Source: an uncultured Oscillibacter sp. (GTDB lineage: Bacteria > Bacillota > Clostridia > Oscillospirales > Oscillospiraceae). Taken from it: a stretch of 29,204 bases of DNA. This document shows, piece after piece, positions 21,600 through 29,129 of this stretch (position 1 is the first letter of the stretch; the number at the start of each line of letters is the position of its first letter). The notes under the pieces are model-generated. The model searched no databases and was not told the DNA's origin. It saw nothing but the letters and a program-made list of their open reading frames with translations. Position numbers and translations under genes: made by a program. The stretch is taken from NCBI RefSeq assembly GCF_900546705.1, contig NZ_URDP01000025.1, positions 1 to 29,204 of the forward strand, in the 5' to 3' direction.

Positions 21600-23024
21600 T
21601 CATTGGAGGGCAGGAACATAATCCATGGTGGTTCCCTGTCCCCCGGTCCGAAGCTCAAACCGGTATACCGGCTGGTAAAAGCCCTTTGTATCTGCCATCC
21701 AGTCCAATGTGCAGGAACAGATTTCGATGTTTGTCACATCCAGCCGTGCCAGCACAGCTCCCGCGAAGCTGCGGCCCCGGTACAGCTCCGTAACCGCCTG
21801 GGCCGGAGACAAAACCTGCTCTTCCCCACACGGCGTCAGGTCCACCATTTCATTGACAATCCGGTCCATTCGGGTCTGGCCATCCTCATACTCCAAGTGA
21901 CAGCGCAGCGTTCCATAGGCCAGTCGGTCCGCCGCAGGAACCAGATTCGCCGTGAAGCTTGCAACGGCGGACGCTCTTGCCTGAGGAGCATCCAACGTAA
22001 ACTGCGCCCCCTCCGGGACGGTGATCCCCCACGAAAGCAGCGTATTCAGAACATCCTCGGCACGGAGGTCCTGAGGAGCACCGTCAAAGGTCGGCGTTCT
22101 CTCCCTGCCGATGATATATTCCCATGTGCCGTCCCGCTGGTTGAGATGCAAAAAATCCCCGGTAGAGTGATCGGCAAAGATCATGAGATCGTCATAATAA
22201 TACACATCCGGAAACGTGATGCCCAGCTGCTGGGCAAACTGTGTGCCATAGTTCTCCCCGGCAGCCTTGTCCAGCCGCCCCGCCTGGTAGACCTGGGCGG
22301 TGGCAGGCACGTCCTCCGGCGCAAAATCCAGTTTCCACTGCACATCCTTCAGGTCCGCAGCAACCGCAGGTGCATCCGGCAGATTGCCGTAGGGCTTTAC
22401 GGCATAGCCGATCCCGATGGCGGCAAACGCACACGCCAGCGCAGCCGGTATCAGCAGGCAGCCCAGGCATCGCTTCTTCCACCCGTTCCCCCGTGCAAGC
22501 ACAGTCAGAATCAGCGAAGTGATACTCCAGCCCACCATGGCGCCCAGCACATTGGTGAAAAGATCGTCCACATCAAACATTCCCTGTCCGGTTGCCAGCT
22601 GGGCAAATTCAATTGCCAGAGATACGCCAAGCCCGGCAAGCAGCATCTGCTTCCATTTTCTGAATTTCCCTGACAGTATGGGAAGCAGGACGCCCAGCGG
22701 AACAAACAGGGCAATATTAAGCAGTACATTGAGCCACGCCTGAAGCGCAAACTGGTTCCAGGCCTCCCGCCAGGCCCTGAACAAATGGAAGTTCCACTCC
22801 CTGTATCCAGGCTCACCTCTCAGCAGCGTGGCAAACACCGTCAGCATCAGCCAGCCAACCAGCATCAGCAATGCAGCCGCCTTCCTCCAGGGAAAGGTCC
22901 GTCCCCTTTTCCTGGCGATCCCCCACACTGCGGTCAAAACCGCAGCGCAGACCAGCACCGCCGGCACTGCCAGCCGGATTCCCCTCTCGAGCAAGTAAAA
23001 GACATACTGTACGAAATCATGCAT
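21600..23024 (-). CDS. VanZ-family membrane protein with large extra C-terminal domain
   Basis: A 474-residue protein. Residues about 1-175 are a VanZ-like domain with helices near 10-30, 48-66, 95-115 and 125-170; the family signature is seen as NIALFVPLGVLLPIL and SLAIEFAQLATGQGMFDVDD followed by LFTNVLGAMVGW. VanZ lowers teicoplanin susceptibility in enterococci; most homologues have no tested role. A further helix lies at about 183-203 (LGCLLIPAALACAFAAIGIG). The remaining 270 residues are soluble, probably outside the membrane, and match nothing I recognise; they include paired segments such as GTWEYIIGRERTPTFDG and MVDLTPCGEEQVLS. ATG 23024 is chosen because AGGTG lies 7 nt upstream. 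A -10-like TATAAT is at 23089-23094 without a good -35. It is a single-gene unit. Confidence 0.85.
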   Translation of the reverse strand: MHDFVQYVFYLLERGIRLAVPAVLVCAAVLTAVWGIARKRGRTFPWRKAAALLMLVGWLMLTVFATLLRGEPGYREWNFHLFRAWREAWNQFALQAWLNVLLNIALFVPLGVLLPILSGKFRKWKQMLLAGLGVSLAIEFAQLATGQGMFDVDDLFTNVLGAMVGWSITSLILTVLARGNGWKKRCLGCLLIPAALACAFAAIGIGYAVKPYGNLPDAPAVAADLKDVQWKLDFAPEDVPATAQVYQAGRLDKAAGENYGTQFAQQLGITFPDVYYYDDLMIFADHSTGDFLHLNQRDGTWEYIIGRERTPTFDGAPQDLRAEDVLNTLLSWGITVPEGAQFTLDAPQARASAVASFTANLVPAADRLAYGTLRCHLEYEDGQTRMDRIVNEMVDLTPCGEEQVLSPAQAVTELYRGRSFAGAVLARLDVTNIEICSCTLDWMADTKGFYQPVYRFELRTGGQGTTMDYVPALQ

Positions 23025-23063
23025 GGCGGGCACCTCAACTTTATTTTCTAAGCCACGTTTCAC

Positions 23064-23345
23064 TTCCTCCCGGCTGCCGGGCCTCTCTATTATAGATTTT
23101 AGCAGAGCGGCTGCTTTTCCACAATCCCTGCCCCGAGCAAACCGGAAGCGCAGTGTTTCCTCATGCCATACTTTTCCCGCTCAGATGCCCGCATCTCCCG
23201 GCCGCCAAGTCATCCGCCCAGGCCTGCATTCCGCCGCAGGTTCTCTTTCGGCGGAATACAGGCCCCACGCAAAGGGGAGAGAGAACAATGAAAAGAAGCC
23301 GCCTCATCTCAAAGGATTGTCTGTCAAGGCAGCTGTATGCAAAAA
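23064..23345. other. Intergenic region with near-perfect 16-bp hairpin and possible micro-ORF
   Basis: Between the VanZ gene and tRNA-Gln there is no clear gene. GGCCTGCATTCCGCCG (23221-23236) pairs with CGGCGGAATACAGGCC (23249-23264) with one mismatch and a 12-nt loop; no T-run follows. Downstream, an ATG at 23288 with GGGGAG 8 nt upstream opens a 24-codon frame ending at 23362, inside the tRNA terminator. The basic peptide (MKRSRLISKDCLSRQLYAKK then VGKL) matches nothing known to me, and I do not claim it as a gene. Confidence 0.4.
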
Positions 23346-23376
23346 AAGTCGGCAAGCTTTAAAAGCTTGCCGACTT
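23346..23376 (-). terminator. Terminator of the tRNA-Gln gene
   Basis: A perfect 15-bp stem, AAGTCGGCAAGCTTT against its complement with a single-base centre, lies 4 nt past the tRNA CCA. A T7 run follows on the minus strand. Confidence 0.92.
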
Positions 23377-23380
23377 CATC

Positions 23381-23454
23381 TGGCAGCGGGTGAAGGATTC
23401 GAACCCTCACATACAGAGTCAGAGTCTGCTGTGCTACCTTTACACAAACCCGCT
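23381..23454 (-). tRNA. tRNA-Gln (anticodon CUG)
   Basis: The 74-nt cloverleaf folds completely: acceptor AGCGGGT with ACCCGCT; D-arm GTGT with GCAC; anticodon stem GCAGA with TCTGT and loop CTCTGAC, giving anticodon CTG (reads CAG, glutamine); a short variable loop; T-arm GAGGG with CCTTC and loop TTCGAAT; discriminator G and an encoded CCA. Its own consensus promoter lies upstream and a strong terminator downstream, so it is a single-tRNA unit. No integrated element is seen beside it. Confidence 0.95.
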
Positions 23455-23460
23455 AGATCC

Positions 23461-23486
23461 GTTCGCTGTTGTTCACCGCAGCGAAC
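23461..23486 (-). other. Leader hairpin between the tRNA promoter and tRNA-Gln
   Basis: GTTCGCTG (23461-23468) and CAGCGAAC (23479-23486) form an 8-bp stem with a 10-nt loop, ending 6 nt before the mature tRNA 5' end. It would be removed by RNase P and may help precursor processing. Confidence 0.55.
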
Positions 23487-23493
23487 AGATATT

Positions 23494-23521
23494 ATTATAC
23501 AGAAAAGCTGTTTTTTGTCAA
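23494..23521 (-). promoter_or_regulatory. Consensus sigma-A promoter of tRNA-Gln
   Basis: On the minus strand TTGACA (23521-23516) and TATAAT (23499-23494) match consensus exactly with a 16-nt spacer, as expected for a stable-RNA promoter. It starts 22 nt after the SEL1-protein stop codon. Confidence 0.9.
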
Positions 23522-23543
23522 TAGGTTTTTTCAATTTTTTTAT

Positions 23544-25886
23544 TTATATTTTGAGTCCCCAGAGATCCCCGAAGAATCCGCGCTTGCGCCGCAGCCGGGC
23601 CGCGCATGCCTGTGCGTCCTTATAGTGCTGTTTGCCCGCCTGTTCGTACAGTGACGCTGCCTGCTCCCGGTCCTTGGCCACGCCCTTGCCGTGCTCATAG
23701 CACCAGGCCAGGCGATACTGCCCCCGGGCATAGCCCTTCTGGGCGGAAGCGGCGTACCAGCGCACCGCCTCGCCCCAGTCCTGCTTCACTCCCACGCCGT
23801 TTTCATAGAGATATCCCAGATTGCAGGCCGCCACACGGTCGCCCTGCTCCGCCGCCGCGCGATACAGCTCCGCCGCCCGCCGGACGTCCTTTTTCGTCCC
23901 CGTGCCGAACTCGCAGCACACGCCCAGATTGCACTGGGCACGGGGGAACCCCTGCGCAGCCGCCTTTTCATACCACTGGACCGCCTGGGCCATATCCTGC
24001 GGCACGCCCCGGCCGGATTCGTAGAGATACCCCAGGTTGCACTGTCCGGCCGCATCCCCGCCCAGCGCGGCTCGCTCATAGAGCTCCGCCGCTTTGGTGA
24101 GGTCTGGTGCCACGCCCTCGCCGTTTTCATAGCACACACCCAAATTGCACATGGCCGGTACAAATCCGGCTGCCGCGGCCTTTTCATACCACCGGACTGC
24201 CTGAGCCAGATCCCGGGGCACGCCCAGGCCCTGCTTGCAGAAAATGCCCATGCAGTGCATGCCCCGGGCGTCACCCTGGTCCGCCGCGGCCCGGTACAGC
24301 TCCGCTGCCCGCTCAAGGCTCTCAGGCACGCCCTTGCCGTACTCATAGCACCAGGCCAGATTGCACTGGGCACGGGGCATTCCCTGCTCTGCCGCCTTGC
24401 GATACCACGCCGCCGCACGGCCCCAGTCCTGCTCCACGCCCCGGCCGATCTCATACAAAAAGCCCAGATTGCACTGGCCCGCCGCATTCCCGGCCTCCGC
24501 CGCCGCACGGTACAGCTCCGCCGCCCGCTGGAAGCTCTGGGGCACGCCCTCGCCCCGCTCGTAGCACACGCCCAGATCACACATCGCCGGGGCGGAGCCT
24601 GCGTCGGCAGCCGATTGATACCATCTGGCAGCCTGTACCGCGTCCTTTGGCACGCCCAGGCCGTAGTCATACGCCCTGCCTACGCCGAACATGCCCCGGG
24701 GGTCGTCCTGGGCCGCGGCAGCCCGATACCAGCGGAACGCGGCCGTCAGGTCCTTTTCCACGCCCTTGCCCCACTCGTAGCACCAGGCCAGATTGCACTG
24801 GCCGCGGGCCGAACCCAGGGACGCCGCCCGCTGGTACCAGTCTACCGCCTGTTCCCAGCTCTGCTCCACGCCCTCGCCGGTTTCGTACAGATATCCAAGG
24901 CAGCAGCAGGCATCCTCTTCCTCCTGCTCCGCCGCCTTGCGGTACCATTCCGCCGCGGCGGTGAGGTCCTTCTCCACGCCCAGACCCCGCTCGCAGCAAA
25001 GGCCCATGCTCAGCTGCCCTCTCGGGTAGCCCTGGTCCGCCGCGGCCCGGTACAGCTCCACTGCCTGCGCTTCATCGCGCGCCACACCCTTGCCGTATTC
25101 ATAGCACCAGGCCAGGTTGCACTGGGCGCGGGGATAGCCCTGCGCAGCGGCCTTTTTGTACCAGGCCACCGCCTGCTCCCAACTCTGCTCCACACCTTGG
25201 CCGGACTCGTAGAGATACCCCAGGCAGCACTGGCCCGGCGCGTGTCCGGCCTCCGCCGCAGTGCGGTACCACTTCACCGCCTGAACCAGGTCCCTGCGCA
25301 CACCGGTGCCGAACTCCAGGCACCGGCCCAGCTCCGTCTGGGCCGGCGGCGCCCCCAGCCATGCGGCGGAGCGGTACCACTTCACTGCCTCCGCCGGGTC
25401 CGGCTTTACGCCGTAGCCCATGCGGTATGCCTCGCCCAGCAGGAACTGGGCACGGGGCAGGCCATGCTGGGCCCCCTTGCGGAAGCACTCCAGGGCCTTG
25501 GCGTAGTCCTGCTCCACCCCGATGCCGTATGTATAGCAGTAGCCCAGGTTTACCAGTGCCGGGTAGTAGCCCTTGGCGGCCGCCTGGGCATAGAGAATGA
25601 CCGCCTGTTTGGGATTGGCCGTCACGCCTACGCCGGCCTCCAGACACCAGCCCAGATTGGTCAGTCCCGGCGCGTCGCCCAGTGCCGCCGCCCGCTGGTA
25701 GCAGGCCAGGGCATCCGTGCCGTTGTCCTCTTCCACCGCCTGGTTGCCCAGGCTCACCCAGTCTCCGCCGCCCAGTTCCTCCTCCAGCAGCGGTGCGAAA
25801 AACACGCCGCCGCACCGGGGGCACACCTCCGGCTCCTTCCGGGCCACATAGCCGCAGTCCGGATTTTCACAACGATAATACTCCAT
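23544..25886 (-). CDS. SEL1-like repeat protein, 19 exact 36-residue repeats with N-terminal zinc ribbon
   Basis: A 780-residue soluble protein. Residues 1-30 form a zinc ribbon (Cys6, Cys11, Cys22, Cys25). From residue 59 to 742 there are 19 tandem SEL1 repeats, each exactly 36 residues, of the type AxxWYxxAAxxGxxxAQCNLG followed by xCYExGxGVxxDxxxA; a partial 20th repeat and a basic tail (ARLRRKRGFFGDLWGLKI) finish the chain. SEL1 repeats stack into a superhelix that binds other proteins; no enzyme domain is present. Many repeats carry Cys at positions 18 and 23, unusual for the family. There is no signal peptide. ATG 25886 has GAGG 8 nt upstream. It follows the TtcA-like gene by 15 nt, so it belongs to the cls-lipoprotein-ttcA run. 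The binding partner is unknown. Confidence 0.93.
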   Translation of the reverse strand: MEYYRCENPDCGYVARKEPEVCPRCGGVFFAPLLEEELGGGDWVSLGNQAVEEDNGTDALACYQRAAALGDAPGLTNLGWCLEAGVGVTANPKQAVILYAQAAAKGYYPALVNLGYCYTYGIGVEQDYAKALECFRKGAQHGLPRAQFLLGEAYRMGYGVKPDPAEAVKWYRSAAWLGAPPAQTELGRCLEFGTGVRRDLVQAVKWYRTAAEAGHAPGQCCLGYLYESGQGVEQSWEQAVAWYKKAAAQGYPRAQCNLAWCYEYGKGVARDEAQAVELYRAAADQGYPRGQLSMGLCCERGLGVEKDLTAAAEWYRKAAEQEEEDACCCLGYLYETGEGVEQSWEQAVDWYQRAASLGSARGQCNLAWCYEWGKGVEKDLTAAFRWYRAAAAQDDPRGMFGVGRAYDYGLGVPKDAVQAARWYQSAADAGSAPAMCDLGVCYERGEGVPQSFQRAAELYRAAAEAGNAAGQCNLGFLYEIGRGVEQDWGRAAAWYRKAAEQGMPRAQCNLAWCYEYGKGVPESLERAAELYRAAADQGDARGMHCMGIFCKQGLGVPRDLAQAVRWYEKAAAAGFVPAMCNLGVCYENGEGVAPDLTKAAELYERAALGGDAAGQCNLGYLYESGRGVPQDMAQAVQWYEKAAAQGFPRAQCNLGVCCEFGTGTKKDVRRAAELYRAAAEQGDRVAACNLGYLYENGVGVKQDWGEAVRWYAASAQKGYARGQYRLAWCYEHGKGVAKDREQAASLYEQAGKQHYKDAQACAARLRRKRGFFGDLWGLKI

Positions 25887-25901
25887 AGCCGTTTCCTCGT
25901 T

Positions 25902-26774
25902 TTACGGCCGCTCTTGGTGTAAAAAGTCGGCCGTGCCATTGTAATCATCCAAAAAAGAATATGCCTTTCCCCGGTACTTGAACCCCGGGAACGTGTCCAG
26001 CTGAACGCCGTGGATCGCCCGGAAAATGCTCTTTTCAATGTTCGGGTTGGTCTTTTTCAGCTGCCGCAGCAGCACCTTCATCTCCTGGCGCTTGCTCTCG
26101 CCCACCCCGTCGCCGGCGGCGTCCCGGGCCTCGGTAAAGCGGCAGGCGCACTGCAAAAAGCGCAGATGGTTGTAGTTTTTCCAGGCAATGATGGCGTCCT
26201 CGTGGACGCAGTAGAGGGGGCGGATCAGCTCCATGCCGGGGAAATTCCGGCTTTTGAGCTTGGGCGGCATGGCCTGCAGCTGGGCCCCGTAGAAAAGGCC
26301 CAGCAGTGTCGTCTCCACCACGTCGGAGAAGTGGTGCCCCAGGGCGATCTTGTTGCACCCGAGCTCCTGGGCCTTGGCATATAAAAAGCCCCGGCGCATC
26401 CGGGCGCACAGATAACAGGGGTTCTTCTCCACCTGAACGGTTACATCGAAGATGTCGCTTTCGAAAATCTCAATGGGAATCCCCAGCGTCCGGGCGTTTT
26501 CCACAATCAGCGCCCGGTTGGCCGGGTTGTAGCCGGGGTCCATGACCAGGAACGTCAGGTCAAAGGGCTGCTCCGTGTGGCGCTGGAGCTCCTGCATGAG
26601 CTTTGCCAGCACCATGGAGTCTTTCCCGCCGGAGATGCACACGGCAATTTTGTCTCCCGGCTTCACCAGCTCATACCGCTTCACAGCCGCGATAAAGGGA
26701 TTCCACAGGCTTTTGCGGTAGGTCTTGATGAGGCTGCGCTCCGCGATCTCCTGGGCCGTCAATTCTCTGGACAT
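25902..26774 (-). CDS. TtcA-like tRNA 2-thiolation enzyme (PP-loop ATPase)
   Basis: A 290-residue enzyme of the TtcA/TtuA group. The PP-loop is SGGKDS (residues 48-53), which binds ATP. Cys120 and Cys123 (NPCYLCARMRRG) are the paired cysteines expected to hold a 4Fe-4S cluster; a third ligand is probably Cys209 or Cys211 (LQCACRF). LGHHFSDVVETTLL (147-160) is the usual second signature. In Escherichia coli TtcA thiolates cytidine 32 of certain tRNAs; in this clostridial branch the modified position is uncertain. ATG 26774 is chosen because GGAGG lies 5 nt upstream. It sits between a lipoprotein gene (24 nt upstream) and the SEL1-repeat gene (15 nt downstream). The combination is not an obvious pathway, so grouping may be only transcriptional. 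Confidence 0.88.
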   Translation of the reverse strand: MSRELTAQEIAERSLIKTYRKSLWNPFIAAVKRYELVKPGDKIAVCISGGKDSMVLAKLMQELQRHTEQPFDLTFLVMDPGYNPANRALIVENARTLGIPIEIFESDIFDVTVQVEKNPCYLCARMRRGFLYAKAQELGCNKIALGHHFSDVVETTLLGLFYGAQLQAMPPKLKSRNFPGMELIRPLYCVHEDAIIAWKNYNHLRFLQCACRFTEARDAAGDGVGESKRQEMKVLLRQLKKTNPNIEKSIFRAIHGVQLDTFPGFKYRGKAYSFLDDYNGTADFLHQERP

Positions 26775-26798
26775 AAGTACCTCCAACTGTTTTTCTTC

Positions 26799-27377
26799 TT
26801 ACTGATACGCCGCCAGGTCCTCCTGGGTGAACGGCTCCAAATTGCCGTAATCCACCTCTATGGATGCCAGCACCGCCCGGAATTCCTCCAGCCGGGACGG
26901 CTCCACCTTCTCCTGGCCCTCTGCGGGCCGGTTTTCCACGTAGACAAATGTACCGTCAAAGGCCCGGCACTGGCCTACGTCCACCGTGTGGGCCGCAATG
27001 TCGGGGTACAGGGACTCCACCGTCAGCATCCAGCCGCCGCAGATCTGGGGCGTACTGTCCTCCGTATAGTCCGGCACGTAGTAGAGGTTGGCCTCCACCA
27101 CAAAGATATTATCCGAGCCGATATCGTCCACCCGTACCAGCTCCGCGTATCGGGCGGGGACCGTGATGGTGATCTCCTCGCCCTCATACACGGCCACCCG
27201 CTCTTCTTCGGAGTCCGCCGACTCCTCCTGTGCCGGCTCTTCCTGTACAGCTTCCTCCTGCACAGGGGTTTGGGCCTGCTCCTCCGTCCCGTCCGGGGTA
27301 TTCTCAGAGCGGGGCGTACATCCGGCGCTGGCCAGCAGCGCCGCTGCAAGCAGCAAAACCATCCATTGCTTTTTCAT
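26799..27377 (-). CDS. Putative lipoprotein, unknown function
   Basis: A 192-residue exported protein. A type II signal sequence (MKKQWMVLLLAAALLASAGC) ends at Cys20; the lipobox is SAGC, with Ser rather than Leu at -3. Residues about 21-60 are an acidic Glu/Gln/Pro-rich linker (VQEEAVQEEPAQEESADSEE) that would span the wall. The remaining 130 residues form a compact domain with alternating strands (VAVYEGEEITITVPARYAEL, then FVVEANLYYVPDY and QICGGWMLTVESLYPD); I do not recognise it, though its tone is that of small envelope lipoproteins common in this group. ATG 27377 has AGGAG 8 nt upstream; the ATG at 27383 is too close to that site. It is 42 nt downstream of cardiolipin synthase with no terminator, so it is probably co-transcribed. 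Confidence 0.8.
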   Translation of the reverse strand: MKKQWMVLLLAAALLASAGCTPRSENTPDGTEEQAQTPVQEEAVQEEPAQEESADSEEERVAVYEGEEITITVPARYAELVRVDDIGSDNIFVVEANLYYVPDYTEDSTPQICGGWMLTVESLYPDIAAHTVDVGQCRAFDGTFVYVENRPAEGQEKVEPSRLEEFRAVLASIEVDYGNLEPFTQEDLAAYQ

Positions 27378-27419
27378 ATCCATCGCTCCTCTCTTTTTTG
27401 TCCTCCGGGGTAGCGTTTT

Positions 27420-28979
27420 TCACAGCCAGATGGCCCCCAGCTTCAAAAGAGCGGCAAAGGTCCGGCGGTACCAGGGCCGCTGCTCCCACTCCGCCAGGGT
27501 GTACGGTGCGCTCTGGCCCATAATCTCATCCAGGTCCTCCAGCAGCTCCTCCACCGCCGGCATGTGGTAGAGCAGCACGCCGCACTCATAGTGGAGCTGG
27601 AAGGTACGGTAGTCCATGTTGGTGCTGCCGATCAGGGCCACCTCCCGGTCCACCATGACGCTTTTGGCGTGGAGGAAGCCGGGGGTGTATTTGTAGATCT
27701 TGACCCCGTGGGCCAGCAGCTCGCCCCAGTAGGTCTCCGCCACCATATAGGTGAACTTGTGGTCCGGTACAGCGGGCACGCACAGCCGCACGTCCACGCC
27801 GGCGTCCGCCGCGATGCACAGCGACTTCTGCATGGACTCCTCCACCGCGTAGTAGGGCGTGGTGATATACAAAAACCGCTTGGCGGAGGCGATCAATTGC
27901 AGATAGGTCTCCTCAATGGGGTTTTCCGGATTATTGAGGGGGCCGTCCGTAAAGGGCTGGCAATACCCGGTCCCTGTGCCGGAGCGGCGGGGACGGTAGT
28001 AGTCGTCCTCACTGGGCAGCGTCCTGCCGATCATCTTCCACATGTGGATGAACTGAGCGGCAAAGCCCCAGGCACCGTCGCCGTCGATGCGGACGCCGGA
28101 GTCCTTCCAGTGGCCGAAGCGGACCACCAGATTGGCATACTCGTCTCCCACGTTGATGCCGCCGGTATAAGCGGTGGCGCCGTCGATGACGGCGATCTTC
28201 CGGTGGTCCCGGTAGTTGAAGTAGATGCGGTTGACGTAGCGATGGACGGGGTTGAACACCTCCACCTCGATGCCCGCGTCCTGCATGGCCTGGAGTGTGG
28301 CGTCCGAGAGGCGGGTGAGATTCCCGAAGTCGTCGAAGATGATGCACACCTCCACCCCCGCCGCGGCCCGCTCCCGCAGCGCAGCAAAGATCCGGTCCCA
28401 GACCTGTCCCTCCGCCAGAATGTAGTACTCCAGAAAAATATAGACCTCCGCCTGGCGCAGATGTTCGATCAGGTCGTCGAAAAACGCGGCGCCGTCGGAA
28501 AAATACCGGGCGCTGGTGTTGCGGTAGAGGGGAAAGCCCTTCTTGGCCAGAAACGCAGCCAGCCGCCCCCAGGCGGGGCTCTGGCGCCGCAGCCGTGCGA
28601 TGTTGTTCTCGCTCTCCATCCACACGCTCTCCCGCTCCCGGATGGGCGGGATCTTCCGCAGGCTCAGGCTCTTGGCCTGGTGTGTTCCGCCCCACAGGCA
28701 AAACAGAATCATGCCCGACACCGGCAGCGCCAGCAGCAAACACATCCACACCAGCTTGTAGCTGGGACTTCCGGAGCGCAGATATACCCGGATGGCAGCC
28801 ACCGCGCCGGCCAGCTCCAGCACGGCGTAAAAATACCCCACCTTCTCCCGCAGGAACTGGGTCAGCAGCAGCGTCACGGCAATCTGCGCGATGACCGTAA
28901 ACGCACACATGGAAAGACTGGTAAAAGCAGAAATGCGCCGCTCTGTGCGCTCCGGCGTCCTCGTCCGGTGTTTTCGCAT
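27420..28979 (-). CDS. cls: Cardiolipin synthase (phospholipase D family)
   Basis: A 519-residue membrane enzyme that joins two phosphatidylglycerols into cardiolipin plus glycerol. The N-terminus has three hydrophobic segments (about 21-42, 47-67 and 75-96). Two HKD catalytic motifs are intact: His259, Lys261, Asp266 (DHRKIAVIDGATAYTGGINV) and His437, Lys439, Asp444 (FLHAKSVMVDREVALIGSTN). Length and layout match bacterial Cls of the ClsA type. Two starts have good ribosome sites: ATG 28997 (GGAGG, 7 nt) and ATG 28979 (GGGAGG, 8 nt). I use 28979 because the extra six codons are mostly the second ribosome site itself; dual initiation is possible. A TTGCGG / TATAAT promoter lies at 29022-29050. 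It is the first gene of the cls-lipoprotein-ttcA-SEL1 run. Confidence 0.95.
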   Translation of the reverse strand: MRKHRTRTPERTERRISAFTSLSMCAFTVIAQIAVTLLLTQFLREKVGYFYAVLELAGAVAAIRVYLRSGSPSYKLVWMCLLLALPVSGMILFCLWGGTHQAKSLSLRKIPPIRERESVWMESENNIARLRRQSPAWGRLAAFLAKKGFPLYRNTSARYFSDGAAFFDDLIEHLRQAEVYIFLEYYILAEGQVWDRIFAALRERAAAGVEVCIIFDDFGNLTRLSDATLQAMQDAGIEVEVFNPVHRYVNRIYFNYRDHRKIAVIDGATAYTGGINVGDEYANLVVRFGHWKDSGVRIDGDGAWGFAAQFIHMWKMIGRTLPSEDDYYRPRRSGTGTGYCQPFTDGPLNNPENPIEETYLQLIASAKRFLYITTPYYAVEESMQKSLCIAADAGVDVRLCVPAVPDHKFTYMVAETYWGELLAHGVKIYKYTPGFLHAKSVMVDREVALIGSTNMDYRTFQLHYECGVLLYHMPAVEELLEDLDEIMGQSAPYTLAEWEQRPWYRRTFAALLKLGAIWL

Positions 28980-29021
28980 GCATCTCACCTCCCTCATGAA
29001 GCTTCCTCCATTTATCCCTGT

Positions 29022-29050
29022 ATTATACTCAAATCCAGCATGTACCGCAA
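29022..29050 (-). promoter_or_regulatory. Sigma-A promoter of cls
   Basis: On the minus strand TTGCGG (29050-29045) and TATAAT (29027-29022) are 17 nt apart, about 25 nt before the first candidate ATG. Confidence 0.7.
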
Positions 29051-29062
29051 GCAACATTCTGT

Positions 29063-29102
29063 AAACAAAGCGCCCCCGCCGCAGGGCGGAGGCGCTTTGT
29101 TT
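29063..29102 (-). terminator. Terminator of the partial gene at the window's right edge
   Basis: AAACAAAGCGCC pairs with GGCGCTTTGTTT, with an inner CCGCC / GGCGG stem around GCAG. It lies 27 nt past the stop codon of the edge gene and just upstream of the cls promoter. Confidence 0.85.
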
Positions 29103-29129
29103 GCATTTTTCCGTGCCGGGCCGGCATTT

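Noticed and set aside
23544..25886. Regular 108-nt DNA repeats considered as a CRISPR array or other non-coding repeat
   Set aside because: The periodicity is that of 36-codon protein repeats with synonymous and conservative changes; no constant repeat/unique spacer pattern.
23691..25922. 743-codon plus-strand open frame opposite the SEL1 gene
   Set aside because: Its apparent repeats are the reverse-complement image of the 108-nt SEL1 repeats.
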